Source of the DNA: Streptococcus sp. UBA6071
GTDB lineage: Bacteria; Bacillota; Bacilli; Lactobacillales; Streptococcaceae
Direction: 5' to 3'
NCBI GenBank assembly: GCA_002436115.1
Contig: DIXV01000026.1
Span: 3,868 to 10,352 of the forward strand
DNA length: 6,485 nucleotides
A program made the translations under genes and the position numbers. The notes beneath the pieces are model-generated. The model was given only the letters and a program-made list of their open reading frames with translations. It had not been told where the DNA came from and ran no database searches. This document shows, piece by piece, positions 4,156-6,485 of this stretch. Numbering within the stretch: the first letter of the stretch is position 1; each line of letters begins with the position of its first letter.

Positions 4156-6485
4156 ATGGCACAGCATCAAAAACATATTTTTCCTTTTCTATGGATAAAA
4201 GGAGAAGAACAAGCACGAGTGAAGGAAGAAATTGACCGCATCAAAGCATCGGGGATAGATGAATTTGTTGTAGAATCCAGAAGGCACCCTCATTTTTTAG
4301 AGGACCCGTGGTGGGCAGACTTTGGTAGTATTTTAGCCTATGCCAAGTCTAAACAGATGCGTCTTTGGCTATTGGATGATGCCCATTTTCCAACAGGCTA
4401 TGCTAACGGTGCTGTCAAAAAAAATCCAGCCCTAAGAAAAGACTACCTTTACTACAGTGCTGTAGATATCTATAGTGAGGGATATGAGCTAACTTTAAAT
4501 CTGGAGCTAATGAGAAAACCCAAGCGAAAATGGTCAGATAGACAACGTTCAGATGCTTACGAAAAATCCATTGAAACGAATGAAATCTTATCAATAACAG
4601 CTTATCCCTTACTCTATGATAATCTTGTGTCGGAGCATTTTAGAGACCTCACCTTCCTAAAAGGCAGCAAACTAGCTCAGTATCGTTTTCCTGTAGGGAG
4701 ATGGCGTGTCTTTGTGGTTTATAAAACAAAGGAAAATGGTGGTGAGGCAGATTATATTAACATGCTGGATAAGCAATCGGTTCAGCTATTGATTGATGAA
4801 ATCTATGAGAGGCATTATCACCATTTCCGAGATGACTTTGGGAAAACCTTTAGAGGCTTCTTTTCAGATGAACCAGGATTTGGCAACACGACTGGTTTTT
4901 CCCGTGATGAGATTATCGGTCAAAAGGATATGGCCCTTCCTTGGAGCTCAGAAGTGTGTGCTTGCTTAGAAAAAGATAAAGGTCTCCTGCCCTTACTATG
5001 GCATGCCTCTGATGAACAAGGGAAAATGGCAGCGATAAGGCTGAAGTATATGAATCTCATTACAGACTTGTATAGCCAGAATTTTACACAAACCTTAGGC
5101 GCGTGGTGTAGAGATAGGCAAGTAGAGTATATTGGCCATGTGATAGAAGATAATAACATGCATGCGAGATTGGGAACGGGTGCAGGGCATTATTTTAAAG
5201 CAATGACAGGCCAAACCATGGCAGGGATAGACATCATTGGTAGTCAAATCACAGTGGGAGGAGAAGAAACGTTTCGGACAAATTCCTCAAAAAACGATGG
5301 GACTTTTTACCACTATTGTTTGCCTAAGCTAGCCGATTCGTCTGCCCAGTTAGAAGCTGAAAAAGCCAATCAGGCATTTTGTGAGTTATATGGTGCCTAT
5401 GGCTGGCAGCTGAGTATCAGGAACATGAAATGGATTTTGGACAGTCTCTTCGTGAGGGGGATTACACATTTTGTGCCTCATGCTTTTTCGATGGAGGCCT
5501 TTCCTGATTTGGATTCCCCACCGCATTTCTATGCGAATGGTCGTAATCCCCAATTTCCTTTGTTTCAAGAACTAATGTCTTATATGGGAAAGCTCTCCAA
5601 TGTTTTAGCAGGAGGAAAAGTAGAAGCCAAAGTCGCCATCCTCTACCATGCTGAATTAGAGTGGCTTGGGAAGTCCATGAAGATACAGGAGCCTTCTAAA
5701 CGGCTATCGCAACATCAGATTGACTTCCTTTATGTTCCGAGTAATTGGTTATCTGACACGACTGTGACAGCAAGTGGGTTTGCATTAAACGACCATCACT
5801 TTGAACGCTTTATCATACCTGCCTCAGACAGTATTCCGAAAGCAGTATATGAGTTTATTGGTCAATTGCCAAGAACGTCTGTTTTGTTTATCGGCCACTA
5901 TCCAAAAGGCTATGTTGATACCGAAGGGCTTCACAAGGTAGGCTTGGAGGACTTTCCTCTCGTTTCTTTGGAAGACCTGCCAACTCACTGTGAAGCCTAT
6001 CGACAAGTGACAGTCTGCGATACGACAGAGCCCAAGCTAGCGGTTCGTCGTCAAAAAAAGGGAGAGGACGAGTGGTTACTGCTACATAATGAGTCCTTAA
6101 AGACCACTTATAAGGTTGAACTGCCTCAGCGGTCATCGCAATTCTGCTACGAATATGATGTTCAGACAGCGACTTACCATAAGGTAGAAAAAGGGAAACA
6201 GGCTATCCTACCTTATCAATTGAGCGTGTTTTTACTAACAGATAGCGAACTTGAAAGCACAGATAAGGACTTCCCTCGTTTAACACAGAAGCTACCGTTT
6301 GAGAACGAGTGGCAGGGGTCTCTCTATGCTCCGAATGGCCACTATAAAGGGGGATTTTCAACCCTTATTCTGGACAATATTGCTAGTCGGTACCCGACCT
6401 TTAGTGGCACCATCTCTTATAAAAATGTCTTCAGGCTAGAAAAAATGGCGATGTGTCGCTTAAGAATTGATAGGGTATTTGATGG
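4156..6485 (+). CDS. Putative intracellular glycoside hydrolase, GH106-like architecture (3' end outside window)
   Basis: The frame is open without interruption for 776 codons to the right edge, so the C-terminus is missing. No signal peptide is visible (MAQHQKHIFPFLWIKGEE), so the enzyme should be cytosolic. The N-terminal half resembles the barrel of GH106 alpha-L-rhamnosidases and related uncharacterised hydrolases. LWLLDDAHFPTGYANG at 70-85 matches their WLYDE-WPSG block, FFSDEPGF at 235-242 contains candidate catalytic E239, and GHVIEDN at 327-333 holds a second candidate acid, E331. A region near 395-480 with HFVPHAFS and PPHFYANGRNPQFP is also typical. Residues about 490-640 may form a Rossmann-like middle domain. 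From about 720 a galactose-binding-like jelly roll begins, with FSGTISYKNVF at 749-759. It is the third operon gene, 60 bases after the PTS gene and behind a hairpin. The family assignment is from remembered motifs; the substrate and exact GH family are uncertain. Confidence 0.8.
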   Translation, partial: MAQHQKHIFPFLWIKGEEQARVKEEIDRIKASGIDEFVVESRRHPHFLEDPWWADFGSILAYAKSKQMRLWLLDDAHFPTGYANGAVKKNPALRKDYLYYSAVDIYSEGYELTLNLELMRKPKRKWSDRQRSDAYEKSIETNEILSITAYPLLYDNLVSEHFRDLTFLKGSKLAQYRFPVGRWRVFVVYKTKENGGEADYINMLDKQSVQLLIDEIYERHYHHFRDDFGKTFRGFFSDEPGFGNTTGFSRDEIIGQKDMALPWSSEVCACLEKDKGLLPLLWHASDEQGKMAAIRLKYMNLITDLYSQNFTQTLGAWCRDRQVEYIGHVIEDNNMHARLGTGAGHYFKAMTGQTMAGIDIIGSQITVGGEETFRTNSSKNDGTFYHYCLPKLADSSAQLEAEKANQAFCELYGAYGWQLSIRNMKWILDSLFVRGITHFVPHAFSMEAFPDLDSPPHFYANGRNPQFPLFQELMSYMGKLSNVLAGGKVEAKVAILYHAELEWLGKSMKIQEPSKRLSQHQIDFLYVPSNWLSDTTVTASGFALNDHHFERFIIPASDSIPKAVYEFIGQLPRTSVLFIGHYPKGYVDTEGLHKVGLEDFPLVSLEDLPTHCEAYRQVTVCDTTEPKLAVRRQKKGEDEWLLLHNESLKTTYKVELPQRSSQFCYEYDVQTATYHKVEKGKQAILPYQLSVFLLTDSELESTDKDFPRLTQKLPFENEWQGSLYAPNGHYKGGFSTLILDNIASRYPTFSGTISYKNVFRLEKMAMCRLRIDRVFD

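Overview
The window looks like part of a carbohydrate-utilisation locus from a low-GC Gram-positive bacterium, most likely a Streptococcus. This rests on AT-rich coding sequence, strong AAGGAGG ribosome binding sites, a beta-glucoside-type PTS permease, a CcpA-type (cre-like) site, and an AraC-family regulator fused to a GH39-like domain. The species cannot be fixed from the sequence alone. All genes are on the + strand, and the other open frames look like shadows of them.

Layout. (1) Bases 1-1884 hold the 3' part of an AraC-type regulator. Its DNA-binding region is followed by a GH39 glycosidase-like domain that keeps the nucleophile-type Glu but has lost the acid/base 'NEP' Glu, so it is probably a sugar sensor. 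The gene enters from the left edge. (2) Bases 1885-2044 are a compact intergenic region: a near-perfect intrinsic terminator, then a promoter whose -35 is overlapped by a cre-like site, then a strong ribosome binding site. (3) Bases 2045-2710 encode a histidine-phosphatase (phosphoglycerate-mutase-like) protein. (4) Bases 2707-4095 encode a PTS EIIBC permease without an EIIA domain; its start overlaps the previous stop by 4 bases. (5) Bases 4096-4155 contain a long bulged hairpin with a T-run, a terminator or attenuator inside the operon. (6) From 4156 to beyond the right edge lies a large cytoplasmic glycoside-hydrolase-like protein, resembling the GH106 (alpha-L-rhamnosidase) type of architecture, which enters a C-terminal galactose-binding-like jelly roll just before the window ends.

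Working model (inference). The regulator senses a glycoside through its degenerate GH39 domain and activates the promoter at about 1968-1997, while CcpA represses it when preferred sugars are present. The EIIBC permease imports and phosphorylates a glycoside using an EIIA supplied from elsewhere. The phosphatase may remove the phosphate so that the intracellular hydrolase can cleave the free sugar, as MapP does for maltose 6'-phosphate in some lactic acid bacteria. The substrate is unknown. Three departures from family norms support a non-standard pathway: the lost acid/base Glu in the regulator, an Ala where BglF-type permeases have a conserved His, and a GH106-like enzyme where a GH1 or GH4 phospho-glucosidase would be expected.
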